64,000 nt of DNA from Stercorarius parasiticus (taxonomy: Eukaryota; Chordata; Aves; Charadriiformes; Stercorariidae). Where the stretch lies: assembly GCA_013396915.1 (NCBI GenBank), contig VWZL01000361.1, positions 173,202 through 237,201 of the forward strand. The letters run 5' to 3'. This document shows, in pieces, positions 1 to 14,200 of the stretch. The first letter of the stretch is position 1. Each line of letters opens with the position of its first letter. Below the pieces are notes generated by a model. The model saw only the letters and a program-made list of their open reading frames with translations. It ran no database searches and was not told where the DNA came from. The position numbers and the translations under genes were made by a program.

Positions 1-329
1 TGAACCTGGATATTTCCTGCAGGTCACTCTCCTTGTAATTCCCCAGCGCCCACACTGTTGTGTTAGGGATGTGGAGCCTATGGCCCTGCCTTTTTCCTGT
101 CATACCTCTTTACAGACGTGTTGTCCAAGAATTTGTCTAACCCCTTTTGTACCTGCTCATATTACGTGTCTCCACAACCTCCTATAGAAATAAATTTGAG
201 AAGCTTATTACCTACTGTGGTCAAAAATACTTTGTCTATTTTAAGCTGATCTCCTACTAGTTTCAGTGACCACTCCCTCATTCTGGTATTGCTGAATTTG
301 GTGAATATCAGCTCTGCATTCACACTATC

Positions 330-895
330 CCCTTAACAATATCGTACACCTTTGCTCATATCCTTTTGCAGCTTTCTGCTTTCCAAACTTAAAGAGTCCC
401 TGCCTTTTAATCTGCCCTTGTAGAGCAGATGCTCCAGACCTTAGATCGTTTTTATTGTATATATAAACATTACGCCTTTTTTGGGATACAAGGACCAGAA
501 CTGCACAAATGGCTCAAAATGTGAGTGTGCCAAAGTTTCAAGCAGTGACGAAATGATGCCCTCTGGTCTTGTCCCGAGTACCCTTCCTGATGACGTCCAA
601 TATTTTCCTGGCTTTTTCGGCTGCCTCTGCACTTTAAGCTGATGATTGCAGACACCTGTCAACAGCTCCAAGATCCCTCTCCTGAGCTGTAACCATCAGT
701 GTCACGCTCAATATATATATGAGCGTTATACAAATATGGTTTAGACTGTTCTTGCCTGCATGCACAACTTTACGGTTGCTCACCTGCCACTTTTTTGCCC
801 ACGCACTCAGTTCAGCAAGGTGCTTCTGGAGCTCATTGCTCTTGGGTGGCACTGAACTACCAGCATCATCTTCAGACTTTGAGATTTGACTGTGC
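330..895 (-). mobile_element. Ancient CR1/L3-like LINE remnant (reverse transcriptase C-terminal part)
   Basis: The minus strand resembles old vertebrate CR1/L3-type LINEs. Landmarks on the plus strand, in order, are a segment reading GGACCAGAACTGCACAAA, a tract around CCAAGATCCCTCTCCTGAGC, and one around CACGCACTCAGTTCAGCAAGG. These are the antisense of the conserved end of the LINE reverse-transcriptase ORF. Two short minus-strand open frames (about 441-671 and 634-897) are pieces of this ORF, and a WAKKWQVSNRKVVHAGKN-like stretch recalls the CR1 'W-x-KKW-x(5)-K-x-x-H-x-G' region. It is heavily decayed with frameshifts and stops. The lower boundary is uncertain and may reach ~120. Much older than the other CR1 copies here. 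Confidence 0.65.
705..725. repeat. AT-core inverted repeat
   Basis: Arms CGCTCA (705-710) and TGAGCG (720-725) flank an alternating AT stretch. It sits inside the ancient LINE remnant and probably arose there by TA-repeat expansion. Cruciform-capable in principle. Confidence 0.6.
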
Positions 896-1370
896 ATCCC
901 CTGCTCAAGGCCTTGAATTCATGTAGACGAATCAAATTCATATAACTGACCTAATAGCCTTTTTAAAGGATTTTTAATTTTTTTTTTTCACCTGTGACGG
1001 TTCACTGAGTTAAAAGGATATTTCTTCATTCCTAAAAACACTTTGATAATTGTGTGACATTACCGAGTGGATGTGGCCTTGGTCTATTTAACAATTATCC
1101 TGTGTTTCAGAAAGTTGAGAGGGAAAAAGAAAGCCCCTCAGTTGCTACAGTGACTTATTTTTCACAAGTTTTACATTTAAGCACGTGCCAGGCTCCTTCA
1201 AGCTGTTTTTCTAAGCTGAGATGGTTCCTTTTTGTAGCCTCTCTCCCTCTTCTCCTGAATTTACAATCCTGGGTTCCCATCCAGCTATTTCTTCTCTCGC
1301 CAGCCCAACCGTGTAAAGTGCACTCATGTTCTCCCTCATGCCACATCTCAATGCAAACTCAGTTCTGTTT

Positions 1371-1389
1371 CTGATTTCAGTGAAATCAG
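1371..1389. promoter_or_regulatory. Perfect 19-bp palindrome containing a STAT/GAS-like core
   Basis: CTGATTTCA-G-TGAAATCAG has 9-bp arms around one base. The centre TTCAGTGAA fits the TTC-N3-GAA pattern bound by STAT dimers. The match is short enough to occur by chance, and no surrounding promoter is visible. Confidence 0.25.
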
Positions 1390-3506
1390 TTGAGAAAGTG
1401 AGACGGATTTTGGTGGAAAACCAAAGAAATGTAATTTCTGTGTGGTTTTGTAAGTCAATATAATAACAGAATGGCACAAACTGTGGGCGATTCAAGCAAT
1501 AGATGTAGAATGGCACGAAAATGGAGCAGGATCCTGTTTCCATTAAATTCAGCAGGGAAGATTATACTCTACTTGTGGTGGACGCAGACCTCTTTGCAGA
1601 GGTACAGTAGGACAAAGAATAAATACAAAAGTTTTCTTCTTTTACTTATCCCGTCCACAATAATATACTTTACTGTAATATTCAATGCAAAAATGCAAAT
1701 CCATACTGCTATTTGGTCTTGAACAGATACTTGCCTCCTCCGAAGAATTTGGTTGACAATTTTTCACCATAAAAAAGATTAGCTATTGTCAGATCGCAAA
1801 GTAAGAAGAAAGAATAAAAGAAAAGAGAAAACGTCTGCTACTAAAATTATCTGGAACTAACAATATTAGAAGTGAAAAAATAAAACCGGTTCACAAAAAC
1901 ATTGCAATATTTGACAGGAGTAGATTTCTAACCGCTTGCTGGCCTGCAAAGTGCTGGTCTCAGTAAAATCAGAGGACCGTTGCACAAAAAGGAGCAAAGG
2001 GTACTCCTTAGCTTAAAACCTTTTGCTTTGAGTCTTGCCAAGGATCAATACTCCGGTTAGCTGAACAGACTTATGTTTTCATTCTGCTAAGACACTGACA
2101 CTCTAACAGTACAAGTACCTTTAGACCTCTGCACCGTCTTGTCTTCATCTGTATCTGCCTGCTGACAGATGATGTTCTTCGAGGCTGAGTTGTCTGTCGC
2201 AGATAACCACTAGAGATCCTTCCCCCCCTTGCAGTACTTCTGAATTAATTGATGTCATTTTATTCTCCTGTCACTTCAATTTTTTTAAAATAAAAAAGCA
2301 TGAATCCACATATTTGTAACCTGAACGTGAATTAAAGTTGCAGGCTTTCGATTTATGTCTTCTTAAATGCTGAAAGACAGCTTCCTCAAATAAAGGAAAA
2401 TAGAAATTTGTTATGTACTAGAAGGTCCACTGGAAGAAATAAAGCTGAAAATCTGGCCATATACTCAAATGCAACTATGCCAGTTTCTATTAGTTGAGGA
2501 TCTGGTCCACATTTAGTAATTAAACTGAGTGAAGTATGCTGCCTATTATGCAGCTAAAACCTTCGATTATTTTATATGCAAAAATAGAACTGATCTTGGA
2601 AAACAAATATTGATAAATACTTGGCGCTCTTACTGAGCGCGTTGGAGAACCGTGTTGGCCTCAGCAGTCAGACAGATTCCATTCCATTGTGCATGATGCC
2701 TTGTCTCCAGGCCCTCCTAGTTCTTCCCCTCTCTTTTTTATCAGTTTATCATTCTGTCGAAATTTTAGACAAAGACGTGTAACTACCCACCTTCTCCTGC
2801 CCTTCACAGGGCAGGGAAGGCAGCTTAAGAGTTTTATGACTCAGAGCAGAAAATACTACAAGCTCCATAACACTATTGACAGTAACCAGCTGGATAAGAA
2901 CATGTCAGTGTTGATCAACAATCCCACATAGTCAAAAGTTTCCCCTTCCCACAGCTTTAAATTAAAGGGACTGGTTCAAACTCTGTCCTGCATAAGCCTG
3001 TCCTCTTCCACAGAGCCCCAAGAACCAGCACTGCAATAACTTGTCTTGCTTGCTGCTAGAGAGTTAGGTCATCTGTAATTTTGGACCATTTTATCTATAA
3101 AGTGAAATTGTTTTCCAAGGGCTTTTATCAGCAAGCTGGGAACATGCACAGAATGTCTCTTCTTTCACTCTGTATCTGGACAAGACTTAAGCGGTGTCAG
3201 AGAAAAGAGCTTTCTGCACCCTCTTTGCAAGTGTTTACAACAAAGGCTTCTTCTCTGATGTTTTAAGACTACTTCACCATCCTGTTCCCTTCTTACCTCA
3301 TTGAACTGTGAGTGTAGTACTGCATGCATACATGTATGTATGTTTACAGGTGCAGATAACGGTATAAGGTATTAATTTTGTATTTGAAGTGTCAGGCCTA
3401 TCAGGTGTTTTCACATAGCAGACAGAGAAGCTATCCTGGATATTTTTGTTTGCAGTGATAAAAGAAACTGATATGAAAATTCCAAATTTTCACATTTTTA
3501 CAAGGG

Positions 3507-3532
3507 AAAAAAAAAAAGAAAAGAAAAGAAAA
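3507..3532. repeat. A-rich / (GAAAA)n simple repeat
   Basis: Run of A followed by three GAAAA-like units. No LINE body is attached on either side. Confidence 0.8.
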
Positions 3533-4445
3533 TCCAGGAAAACCAGAATAAAAGCTAAGTATTTTAACCCAGCTAGCCCCAAGTCCAGGGTTTCAGCTGA
3601 CTAGAAAATGGCTATTTTCACAATGCTTACTATTTGCCAAATTTGAAGTGACGGTTAACAGAAAAGGATCCTGGCAACAAAGGTTAGGAAACTTTTCAAT
3701 AAAATGATTAATTACTCACTGGTGAGTCTCCTTAATGACTAGAATACTACACAAAATGGCTTTTCTGTGAGAAGGGCTCAGCTCCCACCTTGTAGAATGC
3801 TACAGGCTTAGAAAAAAAGCAGTCCAAGTTCACAAAGTTGGATTAATAATTTTTAGTGTAACCGTTTGTTGCTAAAACTAGGATGCAGTTTGAGACAGGC
3901 CTTCTTGGGTTTAGTTTATCATTCTGTCAAACAATATACCAGCATAATATTATTTTTGTGGTAGAAGAGGGAAGTAAAGCTATGAGAACACAAGGGATGA
4001 AAAGGGATTCAACACCAGCTTTACTTCAGAGGGCAAATAGTATTTCAGAAGTTGGTAGCACAAGTTCCATGATCTTGAACGTGACTTTCAACTCATTTTC
4101 AGAGAATTCTGTTACAATGCATACAGTTTCTGAGCAGAAAATTCAGACATTCAAGCAAAATTACCTTTCGTACTGAAAAGATACGCGATTTCTCCTGAAA
4201 GGCCTTTGATACTTGGATAAGTTCTCAAAAGCTTAAGTGAGTCAAAATTAGAGAGCAGTTTAGAATGTGTAAAGCAGAAAAAAAAATGCTTTCCAATAAC
4301 TGATAGATAAGCCTCAGTCACCTAAATAAGCCTGTAAAATGAAATTTGTTAAAATGTAAATGCCTTTGATGTATATTCTTTCAGCACCTGCACTCATGTT
4401 TCTTTGGGGCATGTAGATGCTCTTGTAGAACAGAATTGCAGTTAA

Positions 4446-5263
4446 AGTGTCATCTGTCTGGACTTCTGTAAGGCCTTTGATACGGTCCCCCACAATATCC
4501 TTCTCTCTAAATTGGAGAGATATGAATTTGATGGGTGGACTGTTTGGTGGATGAGGAATTGGTTGGATGGTCGCATCCAGAGGGTAGGTCAATGGCTCAA
4601 TGTCCAGATGGAGATCGGTGACAAGTGGTGTCCCTCAGGGGTATGCATTACAATAGTACTGTTCAATATCTTCACCAATGACATAGACAGTGGGATCAAG
4701 TGCACCCTCAGTAAGTTGGTGGGGCACACCAAGCTGAGTAGTGCAGCTGACACCTCAGGGATGGGATGCCATCCAGAGGGACCTGGACAAGCTTGAGAAG
4801 TGCGACTGTGTGAACCTCATGAGGTTCAACACGGCCAAGTAGAGGGTCCTGCACCTGGGTCAGGGCAACTCCTGCTATCAATACAGGCTGGTGGATGAAG
4901 GGTTGAGAGCAGCTCTGCCAAGAAGGACTTGGGTGTACTGGTGGATAAAAAGCTGGACATGAGCTGACAATGTGCGCTCGCAGCCCAGAAAGCCAACCGT
5001 ATCCTGGGATACATCAAAAAGAAGCATGGCCAGCAGATCGAGGGAGGTGATTCTGCCTCTCTGCTCTGCTGAAGTACTGCGTCCAGCTCTGGAGCCCTCA
5101 GCACAGGAAGGACATGGACCTGTTGGAGCGAGTCCAGAGGAGGGCTACAAAAATGATCAGAGGGGTAGAACACCTCCTCTATGAAGAAAGCCTGAGAGAG
5201 TTGGGGTTGTTCAGACTGGAGAAGAGAAGGCTCCAGGGAGACCTTGTTGTGGCCTTTCAATAC
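4446..5263 (+). mobile_element. CR1 LINE fragment (ORF2 reverse transcriptase), truncated at both ends
   Basis: Plus strand. It encodes decayed pieces of CR1 reverse transcriptase: KAFDTVPHNILLSKLE, then a WLDGR..QRV stretch, then LFNIFTNDIDSGIKCTLSKL, and finally [32 protein letters not shown]. These are the thumb and C-terminal blocks of CR1 ORF2. The catalytic FADD-type motif is lost: the frame reads LVGHTKLS where FADDTKLS is expected. Frameshifts separate the blocks. The match stops after 'GGCCTTTCAATAC', well before the usual CR1 3' UTR and octamer tail. A later deletion therefore removed the 3' end. Large antisense frames here (for example 4826-5368) are shadows. Confidence 0.9.
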
Positions 5264-8200
5264 AGAAGGAATCTTAGACACTTTAAGATAACATGGTCCT
5301 ACAAAGTAGGGTATTCCTTTTTGTGCATGGCTCACTAGTACAGAGAAGAGCAGACCCCACACTTTCAAACACCTCAGCTACTTTCCTCCAACACAACCAT
5401 GCCTGCTCACAGACAGCACCCACCCCCCACACCTCACCATCCAAGTACGTCAGCAAAACACGCTTGAGGCTGGCAACATCTCCCGTCAACACTAACCCTG
5501 TGTACCTTTTCACTCTACTAGAAACCTGTCAGGTTTTTTGACACGCATCAAGTCATACTTTGTGGCTGACCTCAAACGTCCATAGAAAGAAGCAGATGAA
5601 CACTTTCTCCCATGATTTCTACAGGGAACAATAACTCACTGTCTTGATGAATATTGTATGATGGAACCTGCTTTATTTGAACTTCAGAAGGATATTGGGG
5701 CTTTTATTCCTTCCCAGATTTTTGGGGGGATGGTAGGGAAGACTGTAATCTATGTTACTTAGTTATCATGGCAAATGAGGGAAATAAGAAAACTGGTTGC
5801 TGAAAAGATGACTATTCTTCCGTTTGTTGCAAAGTAGCAAAGAGAACACAACATATCACGTACAAAGCACCGTACAAACTGAAGTCAATCTGCTTTGCTG
5901 AAGGTTCGGATTTTGTATTTTTTTTTTTTAAACAGGAGGATTTGAAGAGTTCACAGCTTGTGGTTAATCAAGAGTTGTGTGATGCTGCATCTCCAACTAA
6001 GAGATGGCTCAGCAAAGCGCTTACTAGTCTATGAGCTGGAGAGCATTCCTCATCCACTTGAGTGCGGCAGTATGCCTGTTTGTAAAGTGGCCAGTTCTGT
6101 CCATCACCTTGAGATAATCAACAGAATTAATTTTTATTAACTGGGCTCATATTCACAACAGAAATGCTGATTGCCATTAATTTTGCCTTCATTTGCCTGC
6201 CATGTGCATTTCAAAAAGGAATTCAGTTGTCAATCAGTGCGAACTAATGCACCTTTAAAAACACAGCCCAAATCCCAAACCACAAATGCAGTAATACATT
6301 TTCTTTTGTCTCTTGTGCTGCATCAGTGTCATAGCTCAGCAAGTCTAGTAGTTTCTTAAGAGCTTTTTGATCTCCTGCTCCTAGCATTACTCTGTCAGAT
6401 TTGCTTATAGCAGTTGACTTGCCTCCTCTGCGCTCTACAGAATTATACCACTAGTAACCAGACAGCGGTCAGAAGGACTTGAGTCCAGCTGCCTTGATGA
6501 TTATTCTCCACGATGGAAGAAGCAAGAAGGAAGACGGTATTTCTGCAGGTATCTGTAACACCAGGGGGGTTGCAGCTGTCTTTTTCATCTTGCATAGCTT
6601 TTTTAACCTTCTGCTGTTGTTAATGTTAAGCAATCCGCTCACAAACTCGGGAGAGCCCAGTATAGAGCTCTTGCCATCATCAGGTTGCTCGCTCAGATAG
6701 TTCTCCATGTACTCTGCCAAGCTAAGGCAAGCTCTGCCTTCAAGGAGCTTACAAGAGAAAAGCCCCTTGTGATGAACTCAGCGGGACTATTTGTATGACA
6801 GAGGATCACTAGGTGCAAAGGGGAAGAGGACCAAAGGACAGTGTAACATAAACTGCACTTTATGAATAGGTCTTACAGGGGTCGTAGTGATCTGTTAGCT
6901 TCTCGTGTTACAAGGCTAAGCATCACTCAATACCATTGAGCCATAACTCAATACCAAGACATGAACAGAGCTTGAGCAGCCTACTGCTGTCTTATTCTTT
7001 ACCCTTTCCAGGGCTGCTCGTCACCAAAAGGCGATCTGACTACACGAGCATCTATGACTCCCTGGCACTGGGTTAGATCTGGGGGTGCCGATTACAGTAG
7101 CAGGTCTGATCATGACTGTGGTATGGTAGTCTGACCTGATATTTAGTAAGTGACACCATTGAAGCCCTGTCTACATAGAAACATCATTTCAAAGCTTTTG
7201 CTGGGAACACAGAAAATCAATGCCATACAAGCTCTTTTAAATCACTTAAAAATCACTCTACAGACACTTAAGAATCAATGCTATAAAAACCAAAATTAAT
7301 TTGAAAAAGAATAATAGTGTATCCCATTTACTAAAATGATTAGCTGGAATAGCACATCAGCCATCATTCAGGGAATGGAGCATGATGAAATATGTTATAA
7401 TAGCACTGACAAAAAGTTCTGGGGAACTATAGAAGACAGTATATATATCTATAAAAAAATTGGTTGCAGCTTGCTGCAAATCAGACACAGATAAATATTT
7501 TACTTCCAGCAAAAATTCCTTAGCAGAACACTTTAGACACCAGAAACAAAAATATTTAAGAGACTCAGAGCTGAGACCAGATTTATCTTTTCCCTTCTGC
7601 AAATTTTTTGGGGCAGTTATTTTTAGTGCTTGTGGCCATAAAAATTATGTTATACAAGATGCATTGAGATACAGTTTCTTATTGGAAAAAAGGGTTGCAT
7701 GTAAAGGTTTCACCTCTGGTACAGCCCATCACAGGTGTCAGAAAGATGTATAGAATGAGTTAGTATTTCAATATCACTTTCAAATGCTTGAAGGTTGTGT
7801 GTGTTTTTCATGGAGCGAGTCTCTCTCAAGAGCTCTGCCTCTAGCCTTTGTCTTTGACCCTGCTTACATTAGGTATTCTCAGGACTCATCCTTAAGAAAG
7901 ATGACTGGCTGTGACACAAAGTGGAAATTTACAAATAGGGATTAATTATTCTGCATAAGCAAAAGAAATCACGTAAGAGTAATACGAAGCATTAAAACAG
8001 AATGCAACGTAAGGGCAACAATATTTTAAAAGTTTCAAAATTGCCTGTTTCTTTTCAGTTGCCTTTGCTACTCAGCATGACAAGGAAAGGCTCTTTCTGC
8101 TGATGCCTGCTCAACACCTCTAAGGTCTAAAGAGATGCAGGAGTTGCCAAAATTCTGCAAGAATCAAGCTAAAGTAAATGCCATCACTATCTATGTTACT

Positions 8201-11200
8201 ATAAAACAAACCACTGGTCCCTGGCATCTGGTACAAGTTCTGAACAGACGTGAAAGATGGAGCTAAGCCAAAAAAACACTGAAAATATATCTAACCCTAG
8301 TATGGCAGAATGGGTGAATGCTGACTTTCAGTGATGACTGGAACAGGGATGCTTCATTGCAGTGCCACAAATTTACGATTTCTGTTCCAGTACAGCAATG
8401 TTCCTGGAATTAAATGACCTCTAGTGCTCTCCTGCCACTCTTCAGCTCCCTCAAGTAATGCACAGCTGCTAAAAAGTGAGACTTGGGCACGTCAGTGTAC
8501 TGAGGCAGAAGATCTAGATGTTTCAAGGGGCAAATAGGAACCTAAATATCTTTAAGTATCCAGATCTCAGTGGGTAGTAAGAGCTTCAGGAAAACAGCAC
8601 AGCTGCTACTGGAATTCCTGGATTATAATTAACTTCCATTTTCCAAGGAGGTAGTTTGCAGAGTCTAATCTTGCAAATAGAAAACTAAGTGGGAGTGGAG
8701 ATTCACAATATAAACAGGCTACTTTAGAAACCAGGATAAGAGAGAACAACATTAATGGTATGTCAAACTTGCATTAACCAGTCTTGTTTTAAGAGATAAA
8801 ACCGAACTCTTGAAAACAGCCTGCTGGGGTCCTGAGGCCCAGGAGTCCACACGAGATGCAGCATGTGAGAGAGTGTGCCCCGTTTACATCCACATTTTGT
8901 TTCCAGGAGTTAAAGGCTGGTTTAGTGACACACTTCAACGTAACTCCAACCCAGCCTGCCGAGGAAGCGGTGCCAAAGCCATCCTGATGCATTCACAGTG
9001 ACCATGGTGGGTGGCAGCAGCTCCTGATACCTCCTTTACCCCAGATGTCCTTTCCCCCATCCTGGCTCACCATGATCCTATCGTTCTTTAACTTCATTTC
9101 CAGTCCAGTTCAGTGCTCTACACTAATCGCAAGTGACAGATGGAAGCTGCAATACATCTCCAGCTTCAGATCATTAAATAAGATGACCTGTATTTCCTGC
9201 AGTAATCAGATATTGCTGCAAGTTACCTCTGCCTCAACTAAACCAGGGCTGGCAAAAGGACCTTTATGATCATGGAGGTGATTTCGTTTGTTTCCTTCCA
9301 AGTTTCAGTTCAAATCAGGAGTACTCATATTCCATCCTTTTGCTATTTCAGAGTGTTAAAACTTGGAAAAAAAAATGAGAAGCATATATCCTCTAACTGC
9401 AATAATATTAAGAGGGGAAAAAAATTGGGCGACACCTGTATTTTGTTTCAAGAGTATATGAAACACTCCGAATCTACTGGCAGGAAGAAGTATACGCAAA
9501 GAGTTGGAAGAAGAAGGTGACTTTCAAGAAGAAAGCATTACTAGCAGATGAAGCAGATGGTCTTGCCTTTTCAATGGATTTTTCCCCCCCTGGCCCCAGA
9601 AGATCAAGATCACTTGTCTAAGGTTATAAAAGTTTTTCTCAGTTGGAAAACAAATCAGAGGAATTCGTAATTGAAATGAATGTGCAGACTGAGAAACGAG
9701 GAAGGAAAGGGTGCCGTTCCCTATGGTCTCTCCTTGCCTTTCAAACCTTGCTGCTGCGGGGGGCAGATGCTTATTTCTTGCAGTGTGGAAGACCTGTTTT
9801 CCATTTGTCCTTCCTCACTCCACAGAGGGACTTGAAGAAAACCTAGTACCTCGAGAGCACACTCATGCCTTCAGTGACTACCACTGTGGCTGATGTTGCA
9901 AATATCTTTTCCCTCGGCCTCCCTCATTGCAGTCATTCTGCTTTGTAACAAATACTTGAATAATCATTGGAGGAGAGCCCAAAAGCCAGGTGGCTCCATC
10001 CCAGGGATGTACCCCAACCACCAGCACAAAGACTCTTTCTCTCTCACCTTATTGCAGACTGTTACGTCTGCTTGGCTGGTTTGGCAAATCTGGATACATA
10101 GAAGGAAATTAGGGAGATGAAAGAATGGAGCTGGGTAAGGAAACGGGAGAATCAGACGATATCAACATTTATGAAATGCTTGCTTCCTTTTTGCTTTTCC
10201 TCATACATATTTGCCCAAACAGTTTGATGACATTCAAAAACAGATTTGCAAATAGCTTAAGACTGATAAAGTCTGCATCTATGGACAAGTTGTTCACTCC
10301 AAAGACCCAGTTCAGTCTTCATCCTGAACTTTAATCCCAGCTCTGACATAAAGTCCCCATATGGCCTTTTTTAATCATATGGGCATCTTTAAGGAAACAA
10401 GCACAGATGGAAAACTTCACAAGTGGTAGTAAAATAACATTGCATTCATTTCAATGAATTTTATCATTTTTACTCAGTTTCCTTATCTGTCAAGCAAGCC
10501 AAACTGTACTTCCCACTAGTATAAAGCAACACACAGATTGCTCTCACCACTTTACCAACAAGCTTATAACTGACACCTTGGTAAGATTAAATTTCTCTCT
10601 TTATCAAAAAAGTAGCTTTCCCACAAATGTATTGTACCAGTAATCATCTTGGATTTGATACACTTCTTGAAGCAATCATTTTCTCATAAATTTTGAGATA
10701 CTTTCAGGTCTGTGTCACTTTATAGTCATATGAGAAATGATTTGGCAGTCCTAAATATCTTCTAATCTGTTACACGATAAGGAGATAGAAAGAGGGAAAA
10801 AAGTATTCTGTAACACCAGGAAGGTATTACACTGTGTATAATGTAATAGATATTATATAGCAGAAATTAAACATTTGTGGAAAAAAAAAATAACCCCTTG
10901 CATACTGACTCTAAGCAGCAACAAGAAAGGACACAGGACAAAGCCATCACAGCACACAAGAATTTGCAGACTGTTGGTCTCTGCCGTTTACATTCCCGGA
11001 AGTAACAGGTGGAAATGAAATTTAGACATGACTCAAAAGATGACCTAATGTTTTTTATGCAACAGAAGCTTAAATCAGAGTACCCTGGTGCTTACATGCA
11101 GTGTGAAAGGCAGGCAGAACAGGAGCTTGAAAGCTCACCTCCATGTCCTACCTACCCATATCTTAAGCCTGAGCATTTTTTCTCTGTCTCTCTCTTCCCC

Positions 11201-14200
11201 TCCAATTCCCATCATCCCATATCCCTCCTTGCAAGACTTGGGTCACTTTTCAAAGTGAGAGATGATATTGTCAATGGTACCACAAATTTCAAATAGATTG
11301 TGTAACTGATCTCAACTAAGAATGAAGCTAGTTAATCTAGGTATCTAAGTGCAGACACAGTTGCCTAACCCTCAGGTAGACCCCTTTGAAAATAAACCCC
11401 AAATCCCAGCCCAGAAAATAACAGGCAGGGGCTGCCAGTTACCAAACCATCGTCCATTAATTGCCAAGTTAATAAGCTTTGAAGCTTGAAATACAGCCAC
11501 AAGGCCCCAGGACTGTAATGTGTCACTAAGTCTTGGGCAGACAGATGGGGTAGCAGATGATTTGCCATGGGGGCCTGGGTGTTAGTGCTGCACCAGTCTC
11601 TTGCCTCCAGTAACCATAGTGGTTGGTAAATGCATTAGAACTGTGAAAACAAGTCTGTTTCCTTTAAACAGCATCAGCCCTGGATAGCTGCTTCCAACAA
11701 GGAGGCAAAGCAGACTGGTGTAATACAATCAGACCATGCTAACCTGGAACATCTGCCATTGCTTCAGGTACAAAGGAAATCCAAACCAGGCTTTGTCTTT
11801 GGTTTTCATCCTCTTTCCCTGTAGAAACTTATTATGTCCAATCTTTCTCCAGTATAAGCCTCTCCTGCTATCTTCCTCTTCCTTACACTTAATGCATACT
11901 CTTTTCTAAAGCATGGTATTTTGAAATTGGACTTTTCATAAGCTTATACATGCCTATTTACCAGGTGAGGGACCAACATCAGCTCTCCTGCATGCTGACC
12001 ATAGCACGGGCTAGGGTTACTGCTGATTTTAAGATAGTCTCGCTACATTTTCCCATTGGTAACTATTTATGTCAAACAGATGTAACTCAAGTAGATTAAG
12101 TTTATTCATGTTCTAGAAATACAGGCCCTTGGATTACAGACACTGTAGGGCTTATCCACTGGAAAGGGACGCAGTGTCCCACCACAGTCTGCCAGCCTTA
12201 CACAGATGAACCGGCCTGCCTGAGGCTCTGGTCAGGTGGAGCAAACACCATGGTCACGCATCACATTCCCTTCTAATCTCCCCGAGATGTTTACATGAGG
12301 CTTGCTATCGTGGTATCTGGGTGCCCTTTTCACAACAGTCCCTCCACTGCCAAAGCACTGTCACCAGAGCAGGAAGCAATAAGGCAAGCTATAACTTCAT
12401 TACGAAAGAAAGAAAAGGAAGGAGACAAGGTACCTCATGAGAAGGGAAGGAATGATGAGTCTCTGAGGTATGTACCTAACTGAAGACCCTATGCAGATGA
12501 CTACAATGAGTGTGTGACACAAAAAAGAGGTGGGAGAAGGCTGGGCTTGCTTACATATCCCCTACCACTGAGGATCAGGCAGAATTCCAGGAGGTTTTTA
12601 GCCCCCTTCACCCTGCAGATGTTTCTGCTGGCTTCATGCATTCCCCATGGGAGTTCATCTAATGTTACCAGTGCTGCAGTCTCCTACAGCCTTGCTGCAA
12701 GTTCTCTCAGTGGAAAGCAGCTGAGGCTTGGGAAAAGAGCTAGCAAGTGGTTTGCATCTCACACAGTGTCCTCAGAGCTTAAAAATCCATGGGAAGAAGT
12801 TCAGCAGATCATCTGTTTGTCCCAGTCTTTTAGCTGCTTTGAACTTCATTAAAGAAAGTCATCAAGGAAGTCATACTGATGAACTGAAATTTCTGCTCTG
12901 CCCTCTGGTCAGTCCCTGTATTTTGAAATCATACAAACATTTCTTTATGCATGGCAGCCTATAAGCATTTCTTAATATTGAATTGTAAATAACGCCAAGC
13001 CAAAAATTCAGAAGCAGAAACATCAGCTCGTCTTTCAAATGCCCTCCTGGCTTGCGTAAGTACTGGAGGAATCTCACGCAAACATGTGATACCTCAGACC
13101 ATGTGTTTGTTGTGTTATCTGGGCACATTGGCTAGGGAGGATGCCGCTGAGATAGAACAGATCTGTGCTGTATCACACAATCATGCACTCACAGAAAGAC
13201 ACAGAAAATAAAAAGAAAAGGGGGTACATGTGACTGTTGGTATAGCTTTGACCAGCTATACTAGAACCAAGACATGAGTTCACTTGTTACAAAGTAACGA
13301 AGCGTCATTAAGAAGTGCCCAAGGGAGTACAGTTTTCCATTCTTGCATTTTAATCACTATTATATTTATCAGATTGTACCACAGGTATTCTTCAAAACTC
13401 AGACTCTTTGGGGTCTAAAAGAATAGATTTAGGCAAATGCTTTTTGTACAGTGATCTCAGGAATGGATCCAGAAGCCCTAGGATTCCTCCAGCCATTCTT
13501 CCAGCGTTCACGTCCCAAAGGCAGAAAATACCTATTGTTACCACCCTACTGTTAGTGTAGGAAGTGATGCAGAAGTAAAAAGGAAGATGCTAACTCAGGT
13601 ATGCAGGAATATTTCTAATTTTAGCAAATTCAGTCTGCCTATCTGAAAATCAACCCTATAATTTCAATTGGGCACAGTGTTCTTTATCTCTTTCTATTCA
13701 TTTATGCTAACATTAAAAGGCTATATTTAAGGGAAATGCCATTAACTTAGACAAATCTTTACGTTGAAAGCTTATTTAGCTGTATGTACGAATAAATGAA
13801 GTAATCTACAACCATGCTGTTTTAAGAAGGTAGCTTTGATATTCCTGGATAAAACACATTATATATGAACATATTCTATGTAAATTTTATTTAATGGATA
13901 TATCCTTTCAGTATTTTTTTTAAATTATAATGACACCATTTCTTCAGCCAGAGAAAATGATGAATTATAGTACCACAAGAAATGGATTCCTGAGGATATC
14001 AGGAAGCTAAATATTTTGTTATGGAGCTATTCATGTTTTTATTTGCTTTTTTCTTATTTAATCTACTGATGACTTTCCCTTTTGCCTGTTCTGAGCCAGG
14101 ATTCACTCTAACAGCTGGTGACCAGGCAATCACACTCACTCAGTAAATTATCAAATACCAGGGGCCTTCGTTTGCATATCTGTGTTAATGTGGTTTTCAT

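Larger units (their letters stand above)
896..4445. other. Intronic sequence, no gene seen
   Basis: AT-rich single-copy-looking DNA. Only chance open frames under about 110 codons are present. Contains a 19-bp palindrome at 1371-1389 and an A/GAAAA simple repeat near 3507-3532. Confidence 0.6.

Noticed and set aside
4826..5368. 180-codon minus-strand open frame
   Set aside because: Antisense shadow of the plus-strand CR1 reverse-transcriptase fragment.
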